Shown here: in pieces, positions 35,678-46,362 of the stretch
How the letters are laid out: every line of letters begins with the position of its first letter
How positions within the stretch are numbered: the stretch's first letter is position 1
Notes under the pieces: generated by a model
Database searches by the model: none
What the model was told of the DNA's origin: nothing
Seen by the model: only the letters and a program-made list of their open reading frames with translations
NCBI GenBank assembly: GCA_001792895.1
Contig: MARA01000007.1
Span: forward strand, 248,001 to 312,000
Direction of reading: 5' to 3'
Length of the DNA stretch: 64,000 nt
From: Lentinus brumalis
Lineage: Eukaryota; Basidiomycota; Agaricomycetes; Polyporales; Polyporaceae
Made by a program: the position numbers and the translations under genes

Positions 35678-36877
35678 TCACTGCATTTCCTCTCCCCTCG
35701 CCGAAGAATGCACACTCTGCGCGGCTCCGACCTCGACATGGATATGTGAAGTCAGCGCACTCGGCGGGGCAAACATCAGCGAATCCCCCTTCGATTTCTC
35801 TCGCGTCGGCGCCGCAGTGGTCTCGCGGTAGGGACCTACAGAGTGGCACCAGAGGGTCGCAAGGAGCCCACTGACGATCTGGACGTAGACGTTGACGGAT
35901 ATCACCGCGATGACTGTGGCGATGTTGCCGTCGGTCTCGTTGTGGACCAAGATGAGCAGGACGATGTTGAAGATCACGGGCACGACAAAGTTCGTGGCCG
36001 CGATCCAGAAGAGCGCGCGCAGCCGGGCTGGGTATGACACTGCACAGAGCGATATCAGGTACGTTTCGAGGACGCTCCAACATATTGTAGCACACGTACT
36101 GCGCCCTCCGACACTGCTCACGAGGTCGTGTTCGTTTCGGGTTCTGAGAGCGCCGCCCTGGCGGAGTCGGAAGAGGAACAGAGATGAAGTTATGCTGTTG
36201 GACGACATGAGCGCGTCGAAGGGTGGAATATGCAGCAAGAATTCCTACGTGTCGTAGACCAGAGCCATAGACAGTTCGACCATCAAAGAGGGGATATTCC
36301 GCCCCGCAGTGGCGACGGCCCACGCGTTCGGGGAGACGCGACCGGCATCGTCGAGTTTCTTGAGGGCGATGGAGATGTTGACGACGCGTGCCGCCGTCAT
36401 AGCAAAGAGCGTGCCATATATCGGAACGGCGAGCCATCTGGAGGTGGTTCGGGGTGGGTAGACGGCAAAGATTCTCACGAAGAGGATGCATTGCACGGTC
36501 AGAGGGATGAAGAAGTAGAGGCCGGTGAGGGCCGTGATCCATGCTGGGGCAACATAGTGTCCCGACACGGTGAGGAACTAGTAATCAATCAGGTTGGCAG
36601 TAGTGATGAGGGCCGGATGCCGACTCACCATAGTCGCGATAGCAATTCCTCCGAAGACGAGCCCCAGCATGATGCTGAGGACATTCAGAATAAAGATGGG
36701 CTTCCTTTGGATCTCCGGTTTGGTGAACATGAAGAGACATATGGCGAGGGGAATGAGGACCGTAGGGAAGACGGTTTCGACGATGAGGACATTGACGATG
36801 GCGTCGAACTCCGCCTGCAAGGCCGCCGGCAGTGGTATCGTCGATATGTAGACGGGTAGGGCGAAGGTTGAGGGCAT
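35678..36877 (-). CDS. Orphan seven-helix membrane protein, copy 1
   Basis: Starts MPSTFALPVYIS at 36877 and ends RGEEMQ at 35678, with about four short introns. Seven hydrophobic segments are visible in order: VETVFPTVLIPLAICLFMF, FILNVLSIMLGLVFGGI, ALTGLYFFIPLTVQCILF, PIYGTLFAMTAARVVN, NIPSLMVELSMALVY, FVVPVIFNIVLLILV and VISVNVYVQIVSGLLATLW. A hydrophilic tail contains FAPPSALTSHIHV, conserved in the cluster. The topology (short N-terminus, seven helices, cytoplasmic tail) is GPCR-like, but no known receptor family motif is present; it is not the STE3 pattern. Ligand and function are unknown. Confidence 0.7.
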
Positions 36878-37639
36878 TTTGAAACAGCGAGAAGACCAGG
36901 CGGCCCTGCACGCCCTCCAGAGATAGCTACCTCATCGATCTTATAAGTGCTCCCAACCGTAGCGGGGCAATTGCGGCGCCATCTACACTTCTCATTGTGA
37001 TCTCTTCCGCCTTCGAGGCGCAGTGCAGCCGCCATCAGGTTTCAAGTCTTGTCAATGCTGCTGGATTCGCGATTTCGAAGAAGCTGATAGATGTCACGGA
37101 TTGAGTACTGAGGATTTTGAACTTTAACATCACGCCTGAGGATGTGCACGGGCCCCTTCCTATCAGTGTTGCACAGTTCTCTAGTCAAAAGCACGTAAGG
37201 ACATGGTACATGAGTGTACGCACTGGAAGGGTGTCTTGGGGTGCTTATGCAATGGCCTGTAGCGGAGAGTATACAAGAGCTATTCCGCGGTTTACCAAAC
37301 TCGTCGAATGTCGAGGCGCCGATAGGAAACACACGCACGTTGCTTGCAGTGCATGTCCATAATACCACGGATTACCTTCGCATGCGCGACACTGCAGGAT
37401 CACGGCGTCAATAGAGTGGTGGTAACGCAATCCCGCCAAGGGATAGCTATCGGAACAGCCTTCTCAGTTCGCAATTGCCTCTCATCGACTCTTCCGCCCC
37501 ACGGTCGGCTTAAGATAGCGCGGCTTGCATGTCAGCAGGCACAGATGCGCAGTATAAATGGCTGCTCGAGCCCACAAGATGTCACGGAGCCCCTGACCAT
37601 CTATTAGATATAGAACTGATCCTGCGGGAGTTCGACCGT
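36878..37639. repeat. Promoter and spacer of the 7TM array, repeated sequence
   Basis: Upstream region of 7TM copy 1. The stretch about 36985-37130 is recognisably homologous to the region upstream of copy 2 (about 39340-39490), sharing GTGCAGCC(G)CATCAGGTTTCA-like text. About 37485-37560 resembles 39625-39690 (CATGTCAGCAGG-ACAGATG). The spacers were therefore duplicated with the genes. Confidence 0.6.
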
Positions 37640-37870
37640 GAAGATCTCATGATCAACTTGAAGGACCCAATAGAGCTGCGAGTACCACGAAGGGCAGTAC
37701 CATGTCCTTCTCGTGGACTCTCATCGCAAGGAAAGCGATTCCAAACACCATGGGGGCGAGCAGTGGGTCAGCGCGAGCAGAGTGCGGAAACGCGAGAAGA
37801 TATGACACTGCGCAATAATTAGACGGGCTCTGTTGGAGGTATGATCGAGTCAAACGTACTCAGTGAGTTC
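37640..37870 (-). pseudogene. Remnant of a 7TM array gene
   Basis: A minus-strand piece encoding AVSYLLAF, then PMVFGIAFLAMRVHEKDMVLPFVV, aligns with the sixth-helix region of copy 3 (AVSYPSRLRALF, VFGVALLAMIFHEDDVVPV). No other helices are found next to it. It sits at the position a complete copy would occupy between copies 1 and 2, so a fourth gene has largely been deleted. Confidence 0.6.
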
Positions 37871-38029
37871 ACCACCGCTCACGAGCCCGGCTTTGAGCGC
37901 AAGCGTTCGTGCAGTTATAGGCCTGAGGAAGAAGGGCGACGAGGGGATCCTGATACTAGTGCCACTATGCAGGTCGATTATATTGGACGTGAAGGAGACC
38001 GTGACATTTTCTAGTATCCGCGGTCGTCA

Positions 38030-39246
38030 CTAAAGTTCCTCTCCCTCCGACGATGTCTGCGTATTCGTCTTCCCAGCGTCGACATGGATATGCGAAGTCA
38101 GGGTGCTGGGTGACGCGAACTTGAGCGTAGAGATTGATTCTACCATCGCCGGGCTCTTTTCCCCAGGTGCCGCCGCCATGCTAGGCTCCCGGTATGGCCC
38201 CACCGAGTGGCACCAGAGGGTTGCGAGAAGCCCGCTGACGATCTGGACGTAGACGTTGACGGAGATGACAGCGATGACCGTGATGATGTTGCCGAAGCTC
38301 TCGTTGTGGACCAGGATGAGCAGGACGACGTTGAATATCACGGGCACGACGAAGTTTGTGAGCGCGATCCAGAAGAGCGCGCGGAGCCGAGCTGGGTACG
38401 ACACTGCAGGGAGCATCGTTAGCTATGCATGCAGAAGTCCTCTCGGAAGATCAGCACTTACTGCGTCCGCTCAAGGCACTGCTGCTCATGATGTCATGTT
38501 CGGTTCGAGCTCTAAGTGCGCCGCCCTGGCGGAGACGGAAGAGAAACAGAGATGAAGCGATGCTGTTGGACGAGATTAGCATTTGGATCAAGGCTGAAGA
38601 CATGCAGGGGGAGCTCGTACGCGTCGTACACCAATCCCATGGCCAGCTCGGCCATCACAGAGGGAATACGCCGGCCGACGACCGTGATCGTCCACGCGTC
38701 CGGGGCAAGACGACCAGCGTCGTTGATCCGCTTGAGCGCGATGGTGATATTCACAATGCGTGCAACTGTCATGGCGAAGAGTGTGCCGTATATCACCAGC
38801 GCGAGCGGTCGGGATGTGGTCCGGGGTGGATAGACGGCAAAGATCCTCACGAAGAGGATGCACTGCACGCACACGGGGATAAAGAAGTAGAGGCCAGTGA
38901 GGGCTGTGATCCATTCTGCGCCGACGAAACGCCCCGCGACAGTACGGGACTAGCAGTCTGTCAGCGACCAGCAGCGTTGCGTATATTAGAGACTCACCAC
39001 AGTCGCGATGGCGATTCCTCCGAAGACGAGCCCGAGCATGATGCTGAGGACATTCAGGATGAAGACGGGCTTCCTCTGAATTTCCGGCTTCGTGAACATA
39101 AACAGACATATGGCGAGGGGGATGAGGAGGGTGGGGAAGACCGTCTCGACGACGAGGAGATCCACAGCGCGGTCGAACTCGTTCTGGAGTGCCGGCGGCA
39201 GCGAGATCGGAGATAGTTCGACGGGTAGAGCGGAAGGTGATCGCAT
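38030..39246 (-). CDS. Orphan seven-helix membrane protein, copy 2
   Basis: Starts MRSPSALPVELSPISLPPAL at 39246 and ends SSEGEEL at 38030. It has the same exon layout and seven hydrophobic segments as copy 1, with VETVFPTLLIPLAI, KPVFILNVLSIMLGL, YFFIPVCVQCILFVRI and FVVPVIFNVVLLILVHNE. Its tail motif is KFASPSTLTSHIHV. It is very close to copy 1 in helices 1, 2, 6 and 7. It should be read as one of a tandem family of uncharacterised membrane proteins. Confidence 0.7.
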
Positions 39247-40060
39247 GTTGGGAAGAGCGAGAAGACGTGGTGGCGTCCCACGAAACGGTGTGCTGCGGTT
39301 CTTTATACCAGACCTTCGGCAGGCGCAAGGCCCTTCGTGCTTCTCACTGCGATCCATCCCGCCTTCTGGAGAGCAGTGCAGCCGGCATCAGGTTTCATGT
39401 ACGTGCTGGCAAATCTGTGAGCGCGAGGAATCGAGGAACGAAGATGCATGTCACGGAGTTTGTCTCGAGGGCCCTGAACTCAATCATCACGTTCCCGCCG
39501 GGTCCACAAGCCTGTAGCTTCGATGAACGGACAATTTGAGCTGGAGAGCATCCTCGATAGGATCGTCGAACTGACTCCTGCCAAGGGCTGGCGTTAGGGA
39601 CAGCCCTGGTTCCCATGCGGCTGTCGACTTGCCTCTCGTCGACTCGCCCACCCACGACGCTAGCGCTTACATGTCAGCAGGAACAGATGGCTATGTGAGT
39701 TATGACTGTTTGAACTCACGCGGAGATGCCAGTGTCCCTAAGCTCCCATCGAGGCGCCACACCGACACGAACTCGTCGTTTCCTCGGCGTAGTCTCCGAG
39801 TGCGAGGAGACGGGTCCGGTGATAGACGCACCTTGAACCGACCCGGCGGCGAGGTACTGTCCACAACTGATGATGGGTGCTCCCTCTGGAGACTTTGTCA
39901 ATGCACAGCATACAAAATCGTATACCCGATACAAGGCAGTATGATCAAGCCCTTCCGTCCCCGTCAAAGTCCATATGAATACGCGAAGCGAGCACGCTCG
40001 GCGGGGCGAACTTCACCGTAGAGATGGACTCCACCACCCCGTTCTCGACAGAGCGGCCGG
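39240..40060. repeat. Left outer arm of an inverted duplication
   Basis: Contains the 5' end of 7TM copy 2, the spacer, and the 3' tail of copy 3. Read on the minus strand it matches the plus strand of 45355-46075 in order: tail (VKFAP-S-VLA-RIHMDFDG), spacer (CGCTAGCGTCGTGGGTGGG), promoter (GTACGTGCTGGCAAATCTGT-like) and start codon region. By eye the tail is roughly 85-90% identical. Confidence 0.75.
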
Positions 40061-41137
40061 CGGTAGTCTGGGGACGCGTTCCTGAGCACCAAAGGGTCGC
40101 GAAGAGCACGCTCATGATCTCCACGTATATGTTCACCGAGAGCACCGCGATGACCGGCACGACGTCGTCCTCGTGGAAGATCATCGCGAGGAGGGCGACG
40201 CCGAACACCACGGGAACGACAAAGTTGGTGAGCGCGATCCAGAAGAGAGCGCGGAGGCGCGAGGGATACGACACTGTGCATGCGCGAGCATCAGACGGAG
40301 CTCTGTGGGAAATGAATATATCTAGATCGTGACGTACTTCCACTGCGTCCGTCGCTACTCATGATGTCCGTCTTTGGGGCCCCGGCTCTGAGCGCACCTC
40401 CTTCGCGGAGACGAAGGAGGAAGAGCGACGAGGCAATACTGGGGATGATTTAATGCCAAGTTAGGCAAATTGTCCGCAAGCAAGACTGAGAAAGAGCACA
40501 TACACGTCGTACAGCAGCCCCATGAACAGCTCAGCTTTGGCGGAAGGCACATGCCACCCCACCGTCGCCGCGACCCACGGGCTGTCCGACCCCCGCGAGC
40601 CGTCTTGCACCCTCTTCAGGGCCACGCCCACGTTGGCGAGGCGTGCGACCGCTATAGCGGACAGGGAGCCGTATATGGCGACCGTGCGGATCCAGGAGAG
40701 GGTGCGAGGCGGGTACACGGCCACGATCCTCACGAAGAGGATGCATTGCACGCATACGGGGATGAAGAAGTAGAGCCCGATGAGTCCGACGACGAAGCCC
40801 GGGGCGACCTCCCGTCCGGACATTGCGCGAGACTAGAGTACAGGCTCTCCGTCAGCCTTCTGACCGCTCGGAATTTCTGTGCGAGCATGCTGCTTACCAG
40901 GCATGCGATAGCGACGCCTCCGAAGATGAGTCCCAGCACGATGGCGATGATGTTCAGGACGAAGACGGGCTTCCTGCGAACCTCCGAAGTTGTGGAGGCG
41001 AAGAGGAATACGGCGACGGGAATGAGCAGAGTGGGGAAGACGGTCTCGATAATGAGGAGGTCGACGATGGACCCCAGCTCCGCCTGAAGCGCAGGCGGCA
41101 GTATCAAGGGCGTCAGGGTCGGAGGTAGCGAAGGCAT
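39945..41137 (-). CDS. Orphan seven-helix membrane protein, copy 3
   Basis: Starts MPSLPPTLTPLILPPALQAEL at 41137 and ends HMDFDGDGRA at 39945. It is more diverged: helix 1 IETVFPTLLIPVAVFLFA, helix 2 FVLNIIAIVLGLIFGG, helix 3 YFFIPVCVQCILFVRIVAVY, helix 6 FVVPVVFGVALLAMIFHED. The tail keeps VKFAPPSVLASRIHMDFDG. The 3' end of this gene and the spacer to copy 2 were duplicated in inverted orientation at 45355-46075. Confidence 0.7.
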
Positions 41138-41459
41138 CTTGAGGAGCGCAGAGTTGTGAGGCGTCGCTGGTGTGTGTTCGTCCGTACACCTCAGATATAG
41201 CTGAAAGCGCGAGGATGTTGAGACCCGAGCGAATGCCGTCTCGCTATCCCCCGTGGTTCGTAACAGCTTCGGCGCACGCGCTCGTCTGCGCAAAAGTCAA
41301 TACGACTGGTGGGTTGGGGGCTTGTCGGACAAACGGCATCCACGGTCGTCGATCCCAATCACGCTGTGCTCTGTCGTCGGGAGAGCGCGTGTGCCCGGTG
41401 TCCTAAACTTGCATCCCAGTTGCACGATGCGCGCTGGTCTCCAGCGCCAGGAACGTCAG

Positions 41460-41970
41460 CGGTGGGAGATAGAAGAGATGTGAGTGATCGTTCGCACCCG
41501 CCAGGCACCGAGGCCCTCAGTGCTGCGGCTCTTAAGTGCACGACGGACGCCGATCGTCGTTGTCGTAATCCATGTAAAGGACCTTCGCCTGACGGTCCGA
41601 GTCTCGACTCTCGAGTGCTCACTGACTTTCCACTCTGACGGTGTAGCCTCTTTGGGGCTAGAAAGATGTTCAATCTCCATCCATGGAGAAGAGCAGTAGC
41701 AGCTCACCTCGCTGAGGTAGGTCTGCGGATGCCTGCGAAGCCTAGCAGGAAGCCTCGTTTTGAGCCATGATTACCTGCATTGATATCGAGGGCTGTTCGT
41801 CGCTAGAGTCGCCGTAAGACTGCACTGCACTGCTTCCGACCGAGGTCAATCGCACAGTCTGAGTTGAACCTCCCCGCAACCTGGGCTCCGGCGGCCGGAG
41901 CCGTGAACCTGTAGACGGTGTTATACTCATCTCGGAGTGCGAGGTTCGCCAGGGGCACCTACACAGCAAC
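41460..41970 (-). repeat. Left inner block of the inverted duplication, unknown sequence
   Basis: On the minus strand it carries a possible exon ending DSSDEQPSISMQ, then, about 70 nt further on, GAGCTGCTACTGCTCTTCTC. The same order appears on the plus strand at 44000-44420. Coding frames (for example CYCSSPWMEIEHL) are similar in both copies, which suggests a small unidentified gene or conserved regulatory block. No function is recognised. Confidence 0.6.
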
Positions 41971-42361
41971 GCGAGTGTCCTAGTAGGAGTGCTAGAGAGT
42001 CTGTGGGGTGACGAGACCCATTTGTTTCGTCTTTACGGACACGGAAACCGGCAGGGCATCCTGTGAAGTTCTCAACGCGTGGAAGAGCACGAGTGAGATG
42101 CGGACTCACGACCCGCTAGCAACCTTGATCGAGCGGTTGAGTCCAAGTGCAGCCTTCAAGCACAGCTAACGAGGTCATGAAGGGTTCAAGGACGAGACAA
42201 GGGCTGCCCCCGCGTTGCCAGGAAAGGGAGAGCGTCGGGGCAATGTCACGTGTCACTAGCGGCTAGCCCGTGTCGGAGATCAATCGGGCGCCACACTGGT
42301 TGACTTCTGACCAACAACTTCAACTTGCCGTTAACCACCATCTCCTCTGCCCTCTGTACCC
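41971..42361. other. Region upstream of the UBE2S-like gene
   Basis: No coding sequence recognised. Presumed promoter of the plus-strand E2 gene. Confidence 0.45.
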
Positions 42362-43659
42362 ATGGTATGTCCCGCAAACAACTCTCATCATTTTTCCGTA
42401 CTTACCGCTGCTCTCGGCGTAGTCTGTTCCCCCGCTGTCCTCCGTCGCTTGATGCGCGAGCTCAACGAGCTCCGAACCAATCCCCCGATGGCATACGCGT
42501 TGTCGTCAACGAGGACAACATGCTGGACGTGACGGGCATCGTCGAGGGTCCCGGTGCGTGCTGTCGAGCGATTCCTCACTGTTTGACACGCTGCTGACGC
42601 GTCTGGCACAGAGGGCACGCCCTACGCAGGTGGCTACTTTAGGGTTAGGTTCAACTTCACAGAAGAATTCCCCGCAGCCCCACCCAAATGTACGCGTCCG
42701 GATTATCCTTGTCATCCCATCATCTGATTTAGGACGTTGACACGGCTCATGACACTTTAGGCTGGTTCGCAACGAAGATATTCCACCCCAACGTCTCCAC
42801 TGCCGGCGAGATCTGTGTCAACACGCTCAAGAAGGACTGGAAGTCCACCTACGGCATCGGCCACATCCTTGTCACGGTCAAGTGCCTTCTCATCTACCCC
42901 AATCCCGAGTCTGCGCTCGACGAGGAGGCCGGGAAGCTGTTGTTGGAGGACTACAATAGCTATTGTGAGCGTGCGAGGCTGATCACGAGTGTACATGCGA
43001 AGCCCAAGGTACGTGCTCAACTATCATACCACATGCGCGCATCTATTCTGCACTGGGTATACGCAAGCTGGAGAGGGGTGCAGAAGGAAACCTATCCACA
43101 TCCTCTCGAGTCTCGAATGCTTCGTCCGGCACGTGACGTTTACGGGCGATTGGTCTGGTGGTGTCCTCGTCCGGTGCAGGAGGAATCGCTGCATGTGGCG
43201 CAAACGAATCTTCAGCTTACCGTCTACGTCAATTAGGTACGGCCAGTCGAGTTCAACACGCCTTCGAGGTCTGAAACACCCTCCGCACCGTCCACCTCTG
43301 CGTCAGCGTCTACCTCCACATCTACATCCTCTACTCCCGCTCCCGCTGCAGCCACGAAGGCTGCCACGACGACTTCGGCCGCACCGGTATCCTCGAAACC
43401 GCCCTCCACCGCTTCCCAACCACTGCACCCGTCTACACCAAACACATATCCCCCTACTGCCCCTCTCTCATCCCTGTCACACGGCAAGGGCACATCCTCC
43501 AAAGAGCGTCATGTCTCTCCCTCGCCCCTGGGGACGGCAGACGCAAACGTCGCTGTCGGCGTGCAACCCGCGTCTGGGGGCACGAAAGCCGTCAAGCGGG
43601 CGGCAGTTGCAACCGGGGCCGGGGGCGAGAAGCGGAAGAAGGCGCTCAAGCGACTGTAA
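42362..43659 (+). CDS. UBE2S: Ubiquitin-conjugating enzyme E2, UBE2S type
   Basis: UBE2S extends K11-linked ubiquitin chains for the APC/C. The first exon is only the ATG (42362-42364), followed by a GTATGT intron. The core shows [49 protein letters not shown] with the catalytic Cys, [17 protein letters not shown] and [13 protein letters not shown]. These match UBE2S, not other E2s. After a longer intron (about 230 nt) a Ser/Thr/Pro/Ala-rich linker leads to [12 protein letters not shown], the basic tail ending in Leu-x-x-Leu-like residues that in animal UBE2S docks on the APC/C. Two five-C runs (42429-42433 and 42482-42486) each need one more C to keep frame: [12 protein letters not shown] and LRTNPPDGI. 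As read the gene is out of frame twice, yet everything after is intact. It is flanked by inverted repeats. Confidence 0.85.
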
Positions 43660-43999
43660 TCTCCGGATCCCGTTGTTGCCCGCGTCCCGTGTCCCGTGTC
43701 TCGCATCCCGCCCCCTTCACCTCGAATTTCTGCGGTCGAGCCGCCAGCCTCGCACCTGGCTGCTTCGCAAACGCATGCACTCGGAACGGACTTGCCATCT
43801 CACGCCCTGCACATGGCCCGCTCGCATTGCGGCGGACACTTTCTCCCTCCCAACCATCTCCTAGGATCTGCCATATGTATGTATGTGTTTTTGTTATGAT
43901 TACATGCTTTCGACGTTGCCTTGCTCGCATCTGCATTTTTTGTGGTCGAGGTCCGCGTGCACAGCGTCCGGATGACGCCTTGCCCGCGCTCCGGCCGAC

Positions 44000-44420
44000 G
44001 GAGCCCAGGGTTGCGGGGAGCTTCAATTGTGCGATTGACCTTCCGCGGACGCAGTGCAGTGCAGTCTGTGCGGTCTTCCGGGACTCGAGCGACGCAGAGA
44101 TCTCCATCTCAATGGTCATGCAGGTGGTTGGCTGGACCGCGGTGAGCATCACCGTGACCCCCGGAAACGTAGGTTATCATCAACGAGACCTCCCGGCCCG
44201 CGCAGACATCCGCAGGCCTACCGTAGCGAGGTCCCTGTGAGCTGCTACTGCTCTTCTCCGTGGATGGAAATTGACCATCTTCTCAGCCGCTCAGAGGCTG
44301 CAAAGTGCACAGAGGGCAAGTCATTGAGTATTCGAGCATCGAGACTGGGGCGTCAAGCGAAGGTCCTCCACATACGACGATCTGCGCCCGACGTTTCCTC
44401 CGCGGTGGGTCGCCTCGACA
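44000..44420 (+). repeat. Right inner block of the inverted duplication
   Basis: Inverted counterpart of 41460-41970: SSDAEISISM then GAGCTGCTACTGCTCTTCTC (about 44238-44257) and a following stretch with CTGGGGCGTCAAGCGAAGGT resembling CTCGGACCGTCAGGCGAAGG in the left arm. Identity is patchy and small indels separate matching segments. It lies immediately downstream of the E2 gene. Confidence 0.6.
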
Positions 44421-44587
44421 TTGCTCGCGCAGAATGGGACTGGCTGACCGTCGCAGGCTTGTCTTTCAGGGGCTCGGCCGTCTGTCTGTCCCCGAAGACG
44501 GAGGTGTGCAATGAACCGTAACAGACAACCACGTTATACAGTCGAACTGCAGGTGCTAACAAGATTTGGATTAGTGACAAGTGTGCT

Positions 44588-45310
44588 CTACTGGAAGCGA
44601 CTACAGAACCCGCGAATGTCAACGACGTCGGACTCGTCGATGTCGCGGAAGTCGGAGACATCATCATCGACAACTTTCATGACCACGACAGGGCCACCCC
44701 ACGAGAGATGCGAACCGGGGTAGTCCTTGACGAGGTTCGCGATACAGGTGTTGGTATCGGCCATGTTGTCGCACCTCTCGGCCGTGAAGTAGACTGCGAG
44801 CGGCGACTGACGGGGCTTAAGGTCGTCGCGGAAAGACTACACGGGTCTCGCCGATGCGCATCCCACCGAGGTAGGAGAACACCATCGGGACGCAGCACGG
44901 GACAGAGTCGTCGAGACGACGAACGTCGGGAATGAGAGGGATATCGACGAAGACCAAATTCTCTATGGCGGGCATCAGCACACGAGCGGATCGAGGGCGG
45001 CGCGGGTGGGCTTACCAGACTTCGCATCGGCATACAGACCGCGGACGGTGCGAAGGCGATCGCGCACGACGCGCGGGCAAGCGGCGCTCTCCGCAGCGTA
45101 GTGGTCGTCGATGGACAGCGACGCCAGCGACACGCCGAGGTCGTCCGCCACGGTCGTCGGGTCCGGCTTCACATCGTCGGGGTCTACGATAGCAGAGTTG
45201 TCGCACGTGCGGCCGTGTTCGGTCCAGTCCTGTCGTTGGACTCGGAGTGAGTCACTCCCCAGTTCAACACCAGGGCTGCGGCGGCGTACCAACTTTTCCG
45301 CGGTTCTTCA
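44588..45310 (-). pseudogene. MYND-type protein fragment
   Basis: A minus-strand remnant of a basidiomycete MYND-finger family. The first piece has QRQDWTEHGRTCD, the C-terminal half of a MYND finger, then SIDDHYAAESAACP. An intron leads to ENLVFVDIPLIPDVRRLDD and MVFSYLGGMRIGETRVV, then FRDDLKPRQSPLAVYF and, ending at 44588, FRDIDESDVVDIRGFCSRFQ. The upstream Cys pairs of the finger are absent. One extra T near 44830 breaks the frame between RVV and FRDD. It occupies the place where the inverted duplication would otherwise carry the body of a 7TM gene. Confidence 0.6.
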
Positions 45311-45354
45311 CGAGTAAGTACGCGCCTTCTCCTCGCCTTTTATTCAATTTGGCA

Positions 45355-46075
45355 CGTCGTCCTCAAGATGAGGTGGTGGTGTCCATCTCTGCCAGTGCGG
45401 TGAAGTTCGCCCCGTCAAGCGTGCTCGCTACGCGTATCCATATGGACTTTGACGGCGAAGAGGGGGTTTGAATGAGCATGTCCAAGTACGTACCGAAGTT
45501 GCCGCGACAGGTGTCAGACGCAATACGAGCACTAATTTGTGTCCGGTAGACCAACATCGTGTATGTATGTACGTATACACATCTGTTCCTGCCGCCATGT
45601 AGGCGCTAGCGTCGTGGGTGGGCCAGTCGACGAGAGGCAACTCGATGGCCGTATGCGAACCGGGGCCGCCCCTATCGCCGACCCTTGGCAGGATTCAGTT
45701 CTACCGTGATATTGAGGATGCTCTCCAGGTCAACAGATACGTATTTAGCCTATGAACCCGGCTGGAACGTGAACATTGGGTTCAAGAACCTCGAGACAAG
45801 GTCCGTGACATGCATCTTCGTTCCTCGATGCTTCGCGCTCACAGATTTGCCAGCACGTACAGGAAACCTGATACCGGCTGCACTGCTCTCCAGAAGGCAA
45901 GATGGCACAGTGAGAAGCACGAAGGGCCTTGCGACCGCCGATAGTTTGGTATAAAGAATGGCAGGATACACTCCCGTGGGTTGCGTCACGCCACCACGTC
46001 TTCTCGCTCTTCTCAAAATGCGATCAACTTCTGCTCTGCCTGTCGATCTATCTCCGTTCTCGCTGGTCGGTCATT
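45355..46075 (+). repeat. Right outer arm: 7TM tail, spacer and truncated 7TM start
   Basis: The plus strand carries VKFAPSSVLATRIHMDFDGEEGV (tail of a 7TM copy; stop at about 45469-45471), then spacer, then at 46018 MRSTSALPVDLSPFSL, the start of another copy. That start diverges at once into VGHSTEL and stops near 46100. It is the inverted counterpart of 39240-40060 with the helix-coding body missing between. Neither piece can make a protein. Confidence 0.75.
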
Positions 46076-46217
46076 CTACAGAATTGCTGACAGGTCTTGA
46101 GTTGAGACACAGACTGCGCACGGCAGTATCTGTGATGCTGAGCTACCAACAACTCGGTACTTAGTACAAGGCGAAATACTCCGTACAAGTGGCTGACAAA
46201 CTCAGCGCTTACACGAG

Positions 46218-46308
46218 GTTAACCCCGACGACCGGTAGTAGACGGTGCTTTGCTTATGCTGTCGTCTTGCATCAAGCGCGGGATCAATCGCATCGTCTAC
46301 TATTAAAG
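46218..46308 (+). promoter_or_regulatory. NmrA gene A promoter: conserved motif and TATA-like box
   Basis: GTTAACCCCGACGACCGG (46218-46235) and TATTAAAG (46301-46308), the latter 62 nt before the ATG. The same two elements precede genes B and C. Confidence 0.55.
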
Positions 46309-46362
46309 ACGACGATTCCACTGTCAGGGAGCCGCACAGAACAATATCCACCCACACAAGAC

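Noticed and set aside
35493..36542. Long minus-strand frame of 349 residues
   Set aside because: It is an off-frame shadow of the 7TM copy 1 exons; the hydrophobic helices lie in the other frames.
35678..41137. 7TM genes as STE3-type mating pheromone receptors of a B mating-type locus
   Set aside because: The helix and loop sequences do not follow the STE3 pattern, and no CaaX-type pheromone precursor was seen beside them.
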